A stretch of DNA of 64,000 bases from Aurelia coerulea (taxonomy: Eukaryota; Cnidaria; Scyphozoa; Semaeostomeae; Ulmaridae). The stretch spans positions 5,752,001-5,816,000 of the forward strand of contig CM076960.1 in assembly GCA_039566865.1 (NCBI GenBank), written 5' to 3'. Both the position numbers and the translations under genes were made by a program. This document shows positions 1 to 10,582 of the stretch, piece by piece; positions within the stretch are counted from its first letter, which is position 1, and each line of letters starts with the position of its first letter. The notes under the pieces were generated by a model. The model was not told the DNA's origin and did no database searches. It was given only the letters and a program-made list of their open reading frames with translations.

Positions 1-217
1 TGGAATTTGTCAAATATCCTCTACCTTATTCACGATCAATATCAGTTCGAAGCGAATGATGCAGATCCAAGCAAAGCAAAAAAACCTATTTTGATACGAA
101 TAGACGCACTAAATTCAAAACTTGCACAGAGCAATGCACGTTATTGGGACTTAGCTCAGCAGCATATTGATGCGAAGGACGAATTTCAAAAGAACACGTC
201 ATTTTGAAGAGGGTCTA

Positions 218-810
218 CAGGGTGTCCAAACAAATTGTGCCCCGTTTGTCTGAAGATTGCGACAATCTTCTCGCGATTCTCACTGAACTTTTGCATGGTG
301 GTGCTCTTCAGACGTTCAGTTAAAGTTTGCTACAATCCCCATAAAAATACGTTGAAGAAAGGTGGAGCTATGACCTTCAGGAGACCAAATATACCCGATC
401 ACTGAAACCAGCGGTCGGCCATTTTGTCTTAGTATTTTGCAGCGATAAATAGCTTCATGGATTTAAAATGAAGCGGCAGCCTCCAATTTCAAAGCTCTCA
501 TGAAAATTCCGATAATCATCGGAGAGTTCCAATATTTCAGACCTCACAGAAATTATTTCTTACCTCGCGTGAAGATACTTATCACTGTGAAATAGTAAGA
601 CAAAATGGTCGACCGCTAGTTTCAGTCAACAAGCAAATTTTGTCTTCTAAAGGTCATAGCTCCATCACTTTTCAACGGATTTTTACGGGGAAGGCTGCAA
701 ACTTTAATTGAATATGTGAAAAGCAACATCATGCAAAAGTTTGTCGAGAATCTTTTGCCGTTTTGTCACAATCTTCAGGCAAACGGGGCACAATTTTTTG
801 GGACACCCTG
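218..810. mobile_element. Palindromic mariner-type MITE
   Basis: The two ends are inverted copies, CAGGGTGTCC at the left and GGACACCCTG at the right, and the homology runs inward for most of the element (for example the paired segments about a toxic-looking 'GGTCGGCCATTTTGTCTTA' near 410 and its complement near 600). No gene is inside. The ends resemble those of Tc1/mariner-like elements, but a clean TA duplication is not visible, so the superfamily is tentative. Confidence 0.75.
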
Positions 811-864
811 TTTATAATTTCCTTTAGCTCCGCGCCGCAAAAGAAAACTTAACATAATACTTAC

Positions 865-985
865 TCCGACCATATACTTCAACCTCACATAAGGTAAGAA
901 AATTAGCTCTCAGCAATTGAACATAGACATATCTCCCATACAAGATAGAGTAGCAATAGAAATTTTTGGTTTGGCTTTTTCCAAT
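865..985 (-). pseudogene. Damaged C-terminal exon of second F-type lectin domain
   Basis: Reading minus strand, codons give ...SQTKNFYCYSILYGRYVYV... and ...LTLCEVEVYGR, which match the second half of an F-type domain and align with the intact exon at 3855-4000 (GQTKEIRCSSPKFGRYVFV, LTLCEVEVYAVG). The 3' splice donor (GTAAGT, phase 1) is intact. The upstream part of the exon is missing: at about 985 the sequence changes into pieces duplicated from 1222-1260 and 1391-1427, and the only nearby AG would give the wrong frame with an early stop. So the exon is either dead or served by a splice site I cannot see. Confidence 0.55.
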
Positions 986-1053
986 TTACTGTACAAGCCG
1001 AAGGATTGAAGTATTTGGCAAAATATGCAAGTTTATTTCGTCTCTCTTAAGAG
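985..1053. repeat. Composite duplicate of two nearby segments
   Basis: The stretch 985-1018 repeats 1227-1260 (TTTACTGTACAAGCC, then GAAGGATTGAAGTATTTG), and 1018-1053 repeats 1392-1427 (GCAAAATATGCAAGTTTATT, then TCGTCTCTCTTAAGAG). The two parts are adjacent here but 131 bases apart in the second place, so this is a copy with an internal deletion. Confidence 0.7.
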
Positions 1054-1145
1054 TTTTTTATAAGAATAGCATCTACGAAATATAAACAGAATGCAATTAT
1101 AAAACAAGGATTGCATTAAGCATCATGTTGACCAAGAACGATTGA

Positions 1146-1728
1146 TTAAGAGGAACAACATATGTGCATCGTGTGATCCGGAAAAGGTTCCAAAATTTGG
1201 AAATTTATAGGAATGGATTTGACTGCATTTACTGTACAAGCCGAAGGATTGAAGTATTTGTTATATTTCTCTCGCGCTTTTATGAGCTTTGATAATAAGA
1301 GTGAATTAAATTTTACTGACATTTTTGCTGCATAATGCCTGAAAATTGGCCTAAAATATTTGATCGAATCATATGGAGTCTCCTTACACAGCAAAATATG
1401 CAAGTTTATTTCGTCTCTCTTAAGAGTTGTGCAAAATAAATGTGTAAACAAATACTCCATATTCTCGATTGTATGGCGGTGAACATGCAGTCAATATCTC
1501 TTTCCCATGAATAATTGCACATTCTGTATTACTTCGTGCGAAGGGTTCATTTTCAATTTTACACCGTTTCTCGGGCACTTCGTAACAAAGAAATTTTTGG
1601 TAAAGTCGAATTTATTGAGAGCAGCAATGCTGATAAAAACGTGTGAATACAACAAAAAATACTTCAATACTTCGACTTCATGCAGAATTCAATTCATTTC
1701 AATTAAACGAGTAGCCCTTGTGCTATGA
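1146..1728. repeat. Diverged inverted repeat with coding-like arms
   Basis: The left arm read on the minus strand (1146-1460) and the right arm read on the plus strand (1507-1728) give related peptides: VKFNSLLLSKLIK ... KYNKYFNPSAC against VKSNLLRAAMLIK ... YNKKYFNTSTSC. DNA similarity between the arms is lower but visible around ATACTTCAAT. It resembles a decayed foldback element. Function unknown. Confidence 0.5.
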
Positions 1729-2930
1729 ATTATCAGATGTGGGAACCTCCTCTGACTCGTCCAATATTATTTAAGGCATAATTAAGATCTCAATGCTCAC
1801 AGTGGTAGAGTGTAAAAAATCAATCATCTTAAGGTAATAGTAAACGTTTTAGAAACAAGGTTAGGCTTTAGATCTTAAAAATCCCAGCTGTTAGGGCAAT
1901 ATAATAAAACCATATATCATTCCCTTCATAAGAAATTGAAGATTCTAACCATTATTAAGTCATGAACAATGGGCAAATATCGTGAAAGCAAAATTTCCAG
2001 GTTCATTTACAGCAAAGAAGACAATGCTGCCTTTAAAAGCTATTTCATACCATTGTGAGCATGCTAATAAAATCTAATTGATATCAGCAGGAAGCGCAGA
2101 TCCTAGGCTACCCAGTGTGTGTCTCAGATTCTTTCAATTCCTATACCAAGAAGAAATATGCAGTTGTTTAATCACAAATATTTTCTCTGCTCCTTCTCAG
2201 TTAAATTCTGCTATAAAGCACAGACCACAGGATATGCCAAAATGTCGAGACACGCTTTGCTTGCCTGAAGCCAGCTCTACTGCTGGCTGTGCAAATTGTG
2301 GAGCAATTTGATTGGTTAATTGGGTACAAAATAGCTTTTCGTACTATTAAATAGCTCATTTATGAATCAGAGGAAAAGAAAATTTACACATTTAAATAAA
2401 GGGAGCGATACACACACTGTGGTTCTATCTTTGTTTTCCAGCACACGTCTACGTAATAGGATTTGCATTTCAATCACACATAAAAGATTGGAGAGAAAAA
2501 TGATAATCTCCTCCCTTTCATCAAGATTTCTGCTTTTTCGACATTTCTGCTACTTTCAAAGTTGGTTTCTTTGTGGGTCTTAAAAGTTGGGTTACTTGAA
2601 TCTGAAGAAATACGAAAAGTGGCTTTTCACACTGAACTTTTTATCGGAGCCGTAAACCAATTTCAACAATGCAAAACATAATTTTTGATCAATCCAGCAG
2701 TACTACAATGCAATGCAATTACAATTACAATAATGGATAATTTAAGATGCTATCTAAGAGCATGTTTAAGCTATTTTCCTGCGATGCATTCTAGGTACAA
2801 GAACCATATCTGCTTGTTACAGAAGGTCACAGGCTTTTTATGAGTGTTTTTACAGTGCAACTAATATTAAATTCATAGGCTCAGTCACTGCGCAAAGTAG
2901 ATCTTCTACTTAAGATAAAAATATACTCAC

Positions 2931-3210
2931 AATCGATTAGCTCCTGGATTGTTATCAATATTTCCAACACTGATATCAAAGTAAGCCAATCGATCTGAAC
3001 AGCAATCCCCTCTATTCGTTAATAAAACTCGATGAACGTCTCGTGACCATTGTAAGTCAACTCTCCACCATGGCTTGTCTTCATAATTAGTGTGTGTGCA
3101 TGAATGAGAGTGAAAGTTGGTGGTACGTTTGCCATCGACTGCTTTTGATGAGTTGCCATAAGGAGACATTGTCGATGATTGCTTTGTTGGCATACCACGA
3201 GCCATGTTCC
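2931..3210 (-). CDS. F-type lectin domain 2, N-terminal exon
   Basis: Acceptor CATTTTAG precedes GGAACATGGC; donor is ATT|GTGAGTA. The 280 nt hold 92 codons with a phase-1 start and a phase-2 end. The translation contains the F-type (fucolectin/tachylectin-4/pentraxin-1) hallmarks: GNMARGMPTKQSS at the start, KAVDGKRTTNF, SCTHTN with the binding histidine, WWRVDL, and NRGDCCSDRL, matching the H...RGDxxxxR fucose-binding signature and the vicinal Cys-Cys pair. It is about as long as the matching exon of domain 1 and shares its intron position, so the two domains arose by tandem duplication. Its partner exon near 0.9 kb is damaged, so it is uncertain that this domain folds in the present-day protein. 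Confidence 0.8.
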
Positions 3211-3322
3211 CTAAAATGAAAACCACATTGGCTTAAGATACCACTTTTGCTAACCATGATGCTTTGCAGCACCAAATCATATTTCGTCTGATATGAAATC
3301 AAAGGGACAACAGCTATTCTAA

Positions 3323-3743
3323 GGGCCTGTTTACATGAGAAACTCAAACCGGTTTTAAATTTCGCACCAATCTGAATATTGGCCTGCTAGCTAATTTCCC
3401 GTTGCGTTTACATGAAGTTTCAACCCGGTGTGAGACCTGGGGTGTTGTTCATTGATGTATTGAGCGCCAAGCACGGCGCCAAGTAATACAATAGACCAAT
3501 TTGAACTTTGAAGCTGAAAAAATGCATCTCAAACCAATTTGAAAATATTTTGCGTTGATATGGTGTTTTCAGACCGGTTTGACATTTCAAACCGATCTGA
3601 ACAGGCAAGTTGAGCTTCACCCCGGTTTGAGTTAGAATCACATTTTCCATGTAAACGCTTTAAGGGCTTTGACCAGACAACGAGTTCAACTCAGAGCAGG
3701 GTGAAATTTCAAACTGGTTTGAGTTTCTCATGTAAACGGGCCC
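3323..3743. mobile_element. Harbinger-like MITE
   Basis: Inverted ends GGGCCTGTTTACATGAGAAA and TTTCTCATGTAAACGGGCCC bracket 421 bp rich in inverted AAACCGGTTT-like motifs. The flanks are TAA (left) and TGA (right), close to the 3-bp TWA targets of PIF/Harbinger. The end pattern (GGGCCTG, then an AT-rich ..ATG.GA.. block) parallels the autonomous Harbinger at 34.5-40.0 kb although the motif differs. It lies in the intron between lectin exons 3855-4000 and 2931-3210. Confidence 0.75.
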
Positions 3744-3854
3744 TGACAGGAACTGTTTTATGACTCACGCTGTATGTTTTTAAAGAAGATACAAAATTTA
3801 CGTAATTAAAAATAAATGTGAACAATAACATTGAAAAATACTTTGCAAACTAAC

Positions 3855-4000
3855 CTCCAACAGCATATACCTCAACTTCACACAGTGTTAGATATTCTGT
3901 GATTCTCAGAGCAACAAAGACATATCTCCCAAACTTTGGAGAGGAGCATCTTATTTCTTTTGTCTGACCCTTGCGTAACGAAGCTGCTTGGTAGTAGCAA
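3855..4000 (-). CDS. F-type lectin domain 1, C-terminal exon
   Basis: Acceptor CCCTTAG precedes TTGCTACTACC; donor GGAG|GTTAGT. The 146 nt start by completing a codon (phase 2) and end in phase 1. The peptide CYYQAASLRKGQTKE followed by IRCSSPKFGRYVFVAL and LTLCEVEVYAVG is the standard C-terminal half of a fucolectin domain, with the conserved GRYVxV strand and the final CEVEVY strand. Together with the 5141-5417 exon it makes one complete F-type lectin domain of about 140 residues, the usual family size. The next intron carries the Harbinger-like MITE. Confidence 0.85.
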
Positions 4001-5140
4001 CTAAGGGAAAAAGAAAACAGAAGCATAGAAGCATAGAAGTCAAAGATAGTCAGGCTATTAAATTACATAAAGTGTGGGGTACCCTTGAATTTGAATTATG
4101 TAAATTTATGAAAACGCCCCTAATTGGCTGATTTAGATCTACGGAATATCAGTTATTAAACTATTAGGAGGTCGATGCTGGAGAATATTCGGACCATAGT
4201 TTGACGTATGGACCTGAAGGCAAAGATGTCCCCACAAAAAACCACGGTCCGAGAATGTTGCAATGTGGATTGAGTAATCATCCACAGAGGAGTTGTTATA
4301 TGGCTGAAATCAATCAAAAATACTATTTCTCATAATTGTATTCTGCTAGCATTCTCGATTTCGTTCATTGTCGTACTAGGTTGCTGTAACACCAGCTACA
4401 TTTCAAATTTGTTTGCTCATGATTTCAAATTCGTCATCAAAAGTGATAGCAAGTAAGTATTGGAGAACTAAACTAAGACTGCATTCACACGATACTGACA
4501 CATTTGAAAACGGTAAATATGAGACGGATTTGCCTCCCGTTCACAAGAAAACGGCATATAGTTGATGGCAGATTTTGAAAACGAAACTCTAGCCTGCACA
4601 TTTTGTAAACGGCATCATGTGAACGCTGGAAAATGATACAAACGGAGATTCTTCGACGCTTTTAAACCAGACTGACCGATTCTTAAGGTGCGTGTACATT
4701 TCATCAGCATCAAATTATTGGAAGGATTCCAACCGTTAAATTTCCTACCGTTTCAAAGTAATACGGTATCGAGCGAATGCTATCTAAAATGTTGCTACTG
4801 TCACATTGATCACGTTTCTGAAATTGCGCTGGTATTTTGGGAACATAAATCTTGGTAATCCATTTTAGAAGGCTAACCCTAAACAAAAAGGCCATTCCAC
4901 TGTTGTTGGGTTCTTAGGCAACAGTCGTCCAACACGCCTTTGAAAAATGCGGTCTTTACGGATTGCTCAATAACTAATCAAACCGCCCAATAGCCGGTAA
5001 CAAGAGCCCTTCCTTTAAACCATAAACACCACACAATAATGGTTCATTGTTCGCTTTCCTTTCTTGACTTATCAGTTAATCAAATTTTGCCGCACCCGGT
5101 ATTCTTCGGAAAAGGAATCACAATATCAAATTCAACTTAC

Positions 5141-5417
5141 AGTTCGTTACGGTTGGGATCATTCGCATTATTGCCAACTTTGATTTCAAAATGTCGCAAT
5201 CTATTAGAACAACAATCTCCTCGGTTTGTAATTCTAACTTTCACGATCTCTTCAATAGCAAGAAGGTCTACTCTCCACCAAGTATTGCGGTCTTTTCTAG
5301 TATGGGTGCACGATTTAGATTTAAAGGTAGTATCGCGCCTTCCATCGACTGCTCTTGAAGATGATCCACCAGAAGAAGTTGATTTCTGTCTTGTAGGCTT
5401 TCCCTTTGCTATGTTCC
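5141..5417 (-). CDS. F-type lectin domain 1, N-terminal exon
   Basis: Acceptor TGTTTTAG precedes GGAACATAGC; donor AACT|GTAAGTTG. The 277 nt hold 91 codons, phase 1 in, phase 2 out. Visible family features in order: GNIAKGKPTRQKS, SSRAVDGRRDTTF, SCTHTRKD with the conserved histidine, WWRVDL, and NRGDCCSNRLRHFEI, that is the RGD-CC-xxR fucose/calcium loop. The exon is followed across a 1.1-kb intron by 3855-4000 in matching phase. A fucose-binding, secreted role is inferred from the family. Confidence 0.87.
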
Positions 5418-5452
5418 CTAAAACAGCAAAGAGCAAAAGGCGTAATATCTAA

Positions 5453-5500
5453 CGGGTGTCCCAAAAAACTGTATACAATTTCCACCAAAAATTCTTACGC
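5453..5500 (+). repeat. Solitary mariner-like terminus
   Basis: CGGGTGTCCCAAAAAA just upstream of the lectin exon resembles the ends of the elements at 218 and 44577. I find no matching right end within 1.5 kb, so this is a truncated remnant. Confidence 0.35.
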
Positions 5501-5825
5501 CAGAGAGTTTAAACCCAATTACCCAAAGCAAACTTGTGAATACAAAGAGGTTGCCAATAAACATTGATTAAAAGAAGATTGTTATTACGACCTAGCGTAC
5601 GTGAATGAATTATAGCAGTGGCTAACCACGATCTCTTGGGTAAGCCAGAAGAAATGTAACACGTTTGGCGGGTGTGGAATAAGACGTATACGACCCATAT
5701 TCAAAACTGAAATATTAGCCTATCGGTAAAAGGCTAGCATGGATATGAATATTTTTTTGCTTAACTTATTCATCATTTATAACCCAGACAATAGGAAAAT
5801 GCTAGTTAGGGGTATGTAAGGTAAC

Positions 5826-5960
5826 GAGCATTCCACGTTCGATTCTGGTCCAAGATTTAATTCCCAGAGAAAATTGAATTATTACAATTGCCAGTTTCGG
5901 AAATAGAATTTCATTTGAATGGCCAGTAAATCATGGACCAGATTCGAACATGGAATTCCG
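5826..5960. repeat. Short inverted repeat, also found near 33.2 kb
   Basis: ACGTTCGATTCTGGTCCAAG near 5838 is mirrored by GGACCAGATTCGAAC near 5935. Related sequence (GGCCAGAATCGAACATGG and then CATCATGAGTGATTTTACCC) occurs at 33240-33370, so it is a dispersed repeat. The GTTCGATTC core looks like a Pol III B box, but no A box or tRNA fold was established. Confidence 0.4.
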
Positions 5961-6215
5961 GTCATTAATCCTGGGTCAAAGTGATGCTTGATTTTATCAA
6001 GCAAAATGTTCACATCTAAATTAGCCTTTGACTGGCCAATTTGACATTTCAATTTGGATATTATTATAATTTTTTTTATTATTAAACATCTATTTAAAGT
6101 AGGCTAAAAAAATGAATAGCTAAATTACAGCTAATTAAGGCCTACTATTTACAATATATATAATTTACAATAAAACTATTAATATATATTACAGACAAAT
6201 CAGAGTTAAAATATA

Positions 6216-7833
6216 TCATGTTAGAAAACCAACTTGCTGGATGTATACTTTGCAAAGCCTACAGTTGCATTTTCCATCATTCCAACATCCAATTCGTTTT
6301 TTGAACAAAGGAAGGCTGTTTGATTGTTTTATTTCTTGCGGTAAATGCTGCCACAATTTATTTCCAAGGTAAGTAATGGACTCAACTCCAAACGACGTAG
6401 TTCGTACTTTTGGCAGTTGAGCGTCATTACCATGCCTTAGGCAGTACCTAATATTTCGTTGCATAAAAATATCCTTCATGAATGGTGGATTCAGACCGCA
6501 TTTTGTTTTATAAATTTCAGTCATGAGCAACTGTAGGTTTCTTACATGGATTGTCACAGATTTAGATTGCTCCAGGAGAAAACCGAAATCATTCTCGTAA
6601 TCTTTAAATGCAATGCGTAATGCCCTTTCTTGAATATGATTTATTCTATGATTCAAAGCTCTATCATAGAACATCCAAACAAGCGGGCAGTAGCTGAAAT
6701 GGGACAAAACGAACGCCCTCATTACCTGCTGCAGTTTTTTCAGTGTCCATGTATCGTGAAATTCGAGCAAGAGCGTGGAGTTTTTGGCTGGCCTATTTGC
6801 AAACAGTCTTGACGTGTTGCTTGAAAGAAAGTGATTGATCAAAGGTTATACCGAGAAGATTTTCCTCTGAACTTTCTTTCACACAGGCCTCGCCTATTTT
6901 AATTGTTGTTTCACTACTCCCTTTTGCACCAAAAATCATTAAGTGACATTTGTCTTCATTTAGCTTCATACCATTGTTTGGAAACCATTCAGTTATCTTA
7001 AGGGCATCATTCTCCAAATGCATAATGACATTTTCGATGTTAGGACCACACGCATAAATAGTTGTGTCGTCCGCATAATTATAGATTTCGGTCTCCTCCA
7101 GGAACATACAAAGGTCATTCAGGTATATGTTAAACAAAAGGGGTCCCAAGACCGAACCTGGCGATACTCCCAGGACGGTTTCTGTCCATGTGCTGAATGA
7201 ACCATTGACCTTTACCCTCTGCTTCCTGTCGGCGAGATAGCTATTGATAAACAGCAAGGCAGATCTACTGAAGCCATATGCATTCAATTTTGCTATTAGT
7301 AGTTCATGATTTAGACAATCAAAAGCCTTCGACAGGTCTGTAAGGACAGCCCCTGCGACGCCTCCGCAGTCCATTGTCTTCTTGCAGGCTTCCACAAAAC
7401 GTAGAAGTGCATGCTGTGTACCATAGCCCTCTCGAAACACACAAAGGAGTGAGGACAGGAAACTTTGGACAAAAGGTAGCATTTGGTCTTGCACCAATCT
7501 TTCATAAATTTTTGATACCGATGGTAAGACTGTAATCGGTCGGTAGTTCTTTTTCGTAAAGGCATCCTCATTTTTGAAGAGCGAGCTTATATCTCCAGCT
7601 TTCAATTCTTTGGGAAAAGTACCCTTGGATAAACCAGAGTTGAACGAATTCTGTATGGCAACAGAGAATATGTCCAAATTTTCCTTTAGAATGTTTGCAG
7701 GGATGCAGTCAACTGGAGAGGCTTTTCTTGGATTGAGTTGTCTAATCTTAATAGCAACCTCTTCGGTGGCGACCTTTCTGAAATCAAATTTGTCGGAACA
7801 CTTAATAGTATTTTTAATTTTGCAAATCAACAA
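6216..7833 (-). pseudogene. CR1/L2-like LINE reverse transcriptase, frameshifted
   Basis: Read on the minus strand, 7833-6793 encodes the RT fingers and palm: a KNYRPITVLPSVSKIYERL block, the DLSKAFDCLNHELL motif A, GSVLGPLLFNIYLNDL, and the catalytic YADDT box. After a frameshift near 6793-6842 the thumb/C-terminal part continues (LSHFSYCPLVWMFYDR, ALRIAFKDYENDF, YLGNKLWQHLPQEIK) to a stop at 6216. The endonuclease half is missing (5' truncation) and the usual GVPQGS reads GVSPGS, so it is inactive. It lies in the lectin intron between the micro-exon and the first F-type exon, in the same orientation as the gene. The fragment at 63.1 kb belongs to the same family. Confidence 0.88.
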
Positions 7834-8061
7834 CGTATTTTTTATTCCACTGCCTACCCAACGTGTTAATCATTTTCTCACCCAGCAGCTTTTGAGGTTG
7901 CATGGGTCAGCCGGTAAAAATTTAAAACAAACCCTTTAAGAAGAGGCCCCATGGAGAAAATTTTTTCAACAAAGAGAGCACTTCAGAAAGCTACCTTCCA
8001 TGGGGTAGTTTCTTGAAATGGACAAATAGCTGGAAAACAAAGGAATCACATGAATTGATAT

Positions 8062-8518
8062 CAGGGTTGCCAGATTTGACCGGCAACAAACAGGCCAATT
8101 CGTGATCAGAAAGAGGCCAAAAAGGCCTTAAAACGTCATATTGCGCATGCGCATGATGCAAAATGATTTCAAACAGAGAAAGCTGAAAGAATTTGAAAGA
8201 ACCTACTTGCAGAAGCGGCACTTCTGCGACACTATTGGCTTTCATTTTGAAATTTGGAATTATGATATCATACATTCAACTATAATACTCAAACATTTTC
8301 AATGTGGAAATTCGATGTTCTTCTGGAAACCACTATTTTCTATAAGTTATCATCCACTTTAGTGTCATCATAAAGACTTACGACTTCATTGACAAAAATA
8401 GCCCAAAAAAGGCCAGAAATTACGAAATAGGCCAAACTCTATTTTTTCAGGCTTTGCCTCTAAAAAAGAGGCCAAAAAGGTAAAATCTGGCCTTAAAAAG
8501 GCCAATCTGGCAACCCTG
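8062..8518. mobile_element. hAT-type MITE with 8-bp TSD
   Basis: Ends CAGGGTTGCCAGATT and AATCTGGCAACCCTG-like (GGCCAATCTGGCAACCCTG) are inverted, and both sides carry the exact octamer ATTGATAT (8054-8061 and 8519-8526). Eight-bp duplications with CAGGG ends are typical of hAT elements. The subterminal regions are full of AGGCCAAAAAGG-type repeats. It sits 150 bp downstream of the lectin micro-exon. Confidence 0.9.
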
Positions 8519-8667
8519 ATTGATATGTACGGGAATTTGCATAGTAAAAAGGCTTGTCTAGAAATAGGACAAAAACACTCAGACATTGCAGTACTGCTTT
8601 TGATATGCATTATTCATGGCAGCTTTCAAACTGACGCAAACCTTTGTTGACAACATATATTGCTTAC

Positions 8668-8694
8668 CTGTTAGTACAACGGATGGTTTCTTGC
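8668..8694 (-). CDS. Lectin linker micro-exon (27 nt)
   Basis: TTTCCAG precedes 27 nt ending ACAG|GTAAGC. With the flanking phase-1 introns it encodes S-KKPSVVLT-G, a nine-residue linker between the C-type and F-type lectin domains. It keeps the frame whether included or skipped, so alternative use is possible. Support is the pair of strong splice signals plus exact phase agreement on both sides; there is no homology evidence for so short a segment. Confidence 0.6.
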
Positions 8695-9473
8695 CTGGAA
8701 ACGAATATGAAAACGTTAAAACACAATGGAAGACTATTTCCTATAAGGTAATTCCGAAGACCCATTTCCAGTGAGTGGAATTTTCCTAGCAGGTGAGATC
8801 TTACATGATCAAAAGGTATTCTACCTTAAAGTTCCATTCAATTACAAAACAAACTTTCAACTGTAAACTATGGAATTTCCACCCGCTCAGAAACTTCTAC
8901 TGAATGGAAATTGGTATAAAGGGCCTGATTGCAGAGGAATTGTTATCATAGGTTTCATTATTTGAAAATATTATCGATCACATGAGAGATTTCAACTGAC
9001 TCAACTGGGGGCTGAAATTCGTTGCAAGTACAAAATAAGCTTTCCAATTATGAAAGTTACAGTATTGCAAGTATTCCACGCATAGAATCGGGTGTGCAAG
9101 TTTGTCTGTAGACGTATTTCCTGGAGTACCCCGTTGCCTTGTAATTTGAGTTGGCGATGTCGCTTCGTTCAGCAGATACTCAAAATATTACTCTTAAAAT
9201 ATGACCCTATCCAGGCCCCCACGCGTGGTTTTCTGTTATAAAACGAGATTTTCTAAAGAACAATTATTTTGAACTTTTCAGTTGATTGACGGAAATGATT
9301 GATTTGAACGAAGTTGCTAAGGCAAGTGGTTGGATATTTCTCTGGTACGTTTTGGTATAAAAACATTGATGAAAATTGAAGGGTTCACAGATTTTTTGCA
9401 CTCGAAAGGTAAAGTGGACTGTCTTCTTTAAATTTCTCTACCACTAGATTTCATGGATTCACTGGATTCCATT

Positions 9474-9790
9474 TCATTTCTGAAGAGTAAGCGTTGAACA
9501 GAGCATTGCCATTAGCTCGATCAAGATTTGAATAAAAAATGCACCACACAAAATCAGCTTGTTCATTGCATCATTACGATTCCTGCAAAGTTTACCGCAG
9601 GGATACAAGGGATTTAAGTAATCAGCATAGTATGTCAGTACATTCAATGCAAGACAACAGACACTGAGCGAGAAATAAGGTGTGGCAATGAGGATTAAAG
9701 TTGTCCCATTCCAATAATAAAAGATCCCCAGCAATCAGACCCAAAAATTATCATTCCTTCATATTGGTAATGGCATGCTAAAGTGCCTGG
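9474..9790 (-). pseudogene. Possible tetraspan (CD20/MS4A-like) fragment
   Basis: The minus strand shows two hydrophobic segments (TLILIATPYFSLSVCCLAL and KLILCGAFFIQILIELMAML) separated by a loop with YADYLNPLYPC. Upstream in another frame is FGSDCWGSFIIGMG. The WG-FII-G ... SL-LN ... LLE-like spacing recalls MS4A/CD20 four-helix membrane proteins, but a one-base frameshift is needed near 9706 and no splice sites are obvious. It lies inside a lectin intron. This is a weak family guess. Confidence 0.25.
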
Positions 9791-10222
9791 AGTGTTTTCC
9801 TCCGGTACCTGTAGTGTTTTCAAAGTTAATTGGAGTGTACTGGGTGGCCTAAAATTTACTCTGTTGAAAAAAAAATTACACAATTACCAAGAAAACAATA
9901 TTGTCTAAGATATAAACTATCAAGAACAGATATGTTTCATCGATCTGGCTTGGTTCAAGAAGTTTGATGACGTCATATCTTCAAGGAGTTCAAATATAAA
10001 ATACGCAATAATTTCGAAAATGTTCAAGATTACAGAAAAACTGAACGGTAGAATTATAGTAAGCGCATTCAAAGTAGCTAACGTTTGTTTCAGACAATTC
10101 AGTCAACAGAGGAAGTAACAGTCATTTGCACAAGCCTTTTTAAAGACTTCACGTCTCAGCTGCCATCCTGAACATTCTGTAGTGCAAACGGGTTAGACTG
10201 ATGTAAAATATAAACTGCTCAC

Positions 10223-10582
10223 TTGAATATCTACAAATGAAATTTTTCTTGTCAGTACACTTTCCATCAAGCCATTGAGCATAGTAGATGCCAGAGTTCA
10301 TAAAAACACAGTCTTCTCCTCCAGCAGCATTGTTTGGTTCTCCTGATTTCCAGTCAGTAAATGAGGCTTCCGAGCCAACAGTCCAACGGAAAGTACCTTC
10401 AGTGGCTATATCGTTTAGCCCTATCCAATAGTTACCACTGTATGTCGTCAATGCAAGCAATTCATATTGTTCAGTCTGATCGTTGATATAAGCCAGTTCA
10501 CCTCGGTAAGCTTTGCAGAAGTCCCTTGCCTCATACCAAGTGAAATTGAAAGCCTTGTGAATGGTATAATCTGCAGCATTCA
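10223..10582 (-). CDS. C-type lectin domain exon
   Basis: Acceptor CAAAACAG precedes TGAATGCTGC; donor TCAA|GTGAGC. The 360 nt encode a whole C-type lectin-like domain, phase 1 on both sides. Visible landmarks: FNFTWYEARDFCKAYRGELA (helix alpha 1 with the first cysteine), YWIGLND (the WIGL strand), FRWTVGSEASFTDWKSGEPNN containing the EPN calcium/sugar motif, EDCVFM, and QWLDGKCTDKKNFICRY with WLD in place of the usual WND and the last two cysteines. EPN usually goes with mannose/N-acetylglucosamine/fucose binding through a calcium ion, which is family knowledge, not shown here. It follows the signal-peptide exon directly, giving a secreted protein. A symmetrical phase-1 exon is the usual unit of domain shuffling. 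Confidence 0.88.

Noticed and set aside
7..207. Short plus-strand open frame at the window start
   Set aside because: 66 codons, reasonable composition, but no recognisable motif, no splice support and a window edge; it cannot be told from chance.
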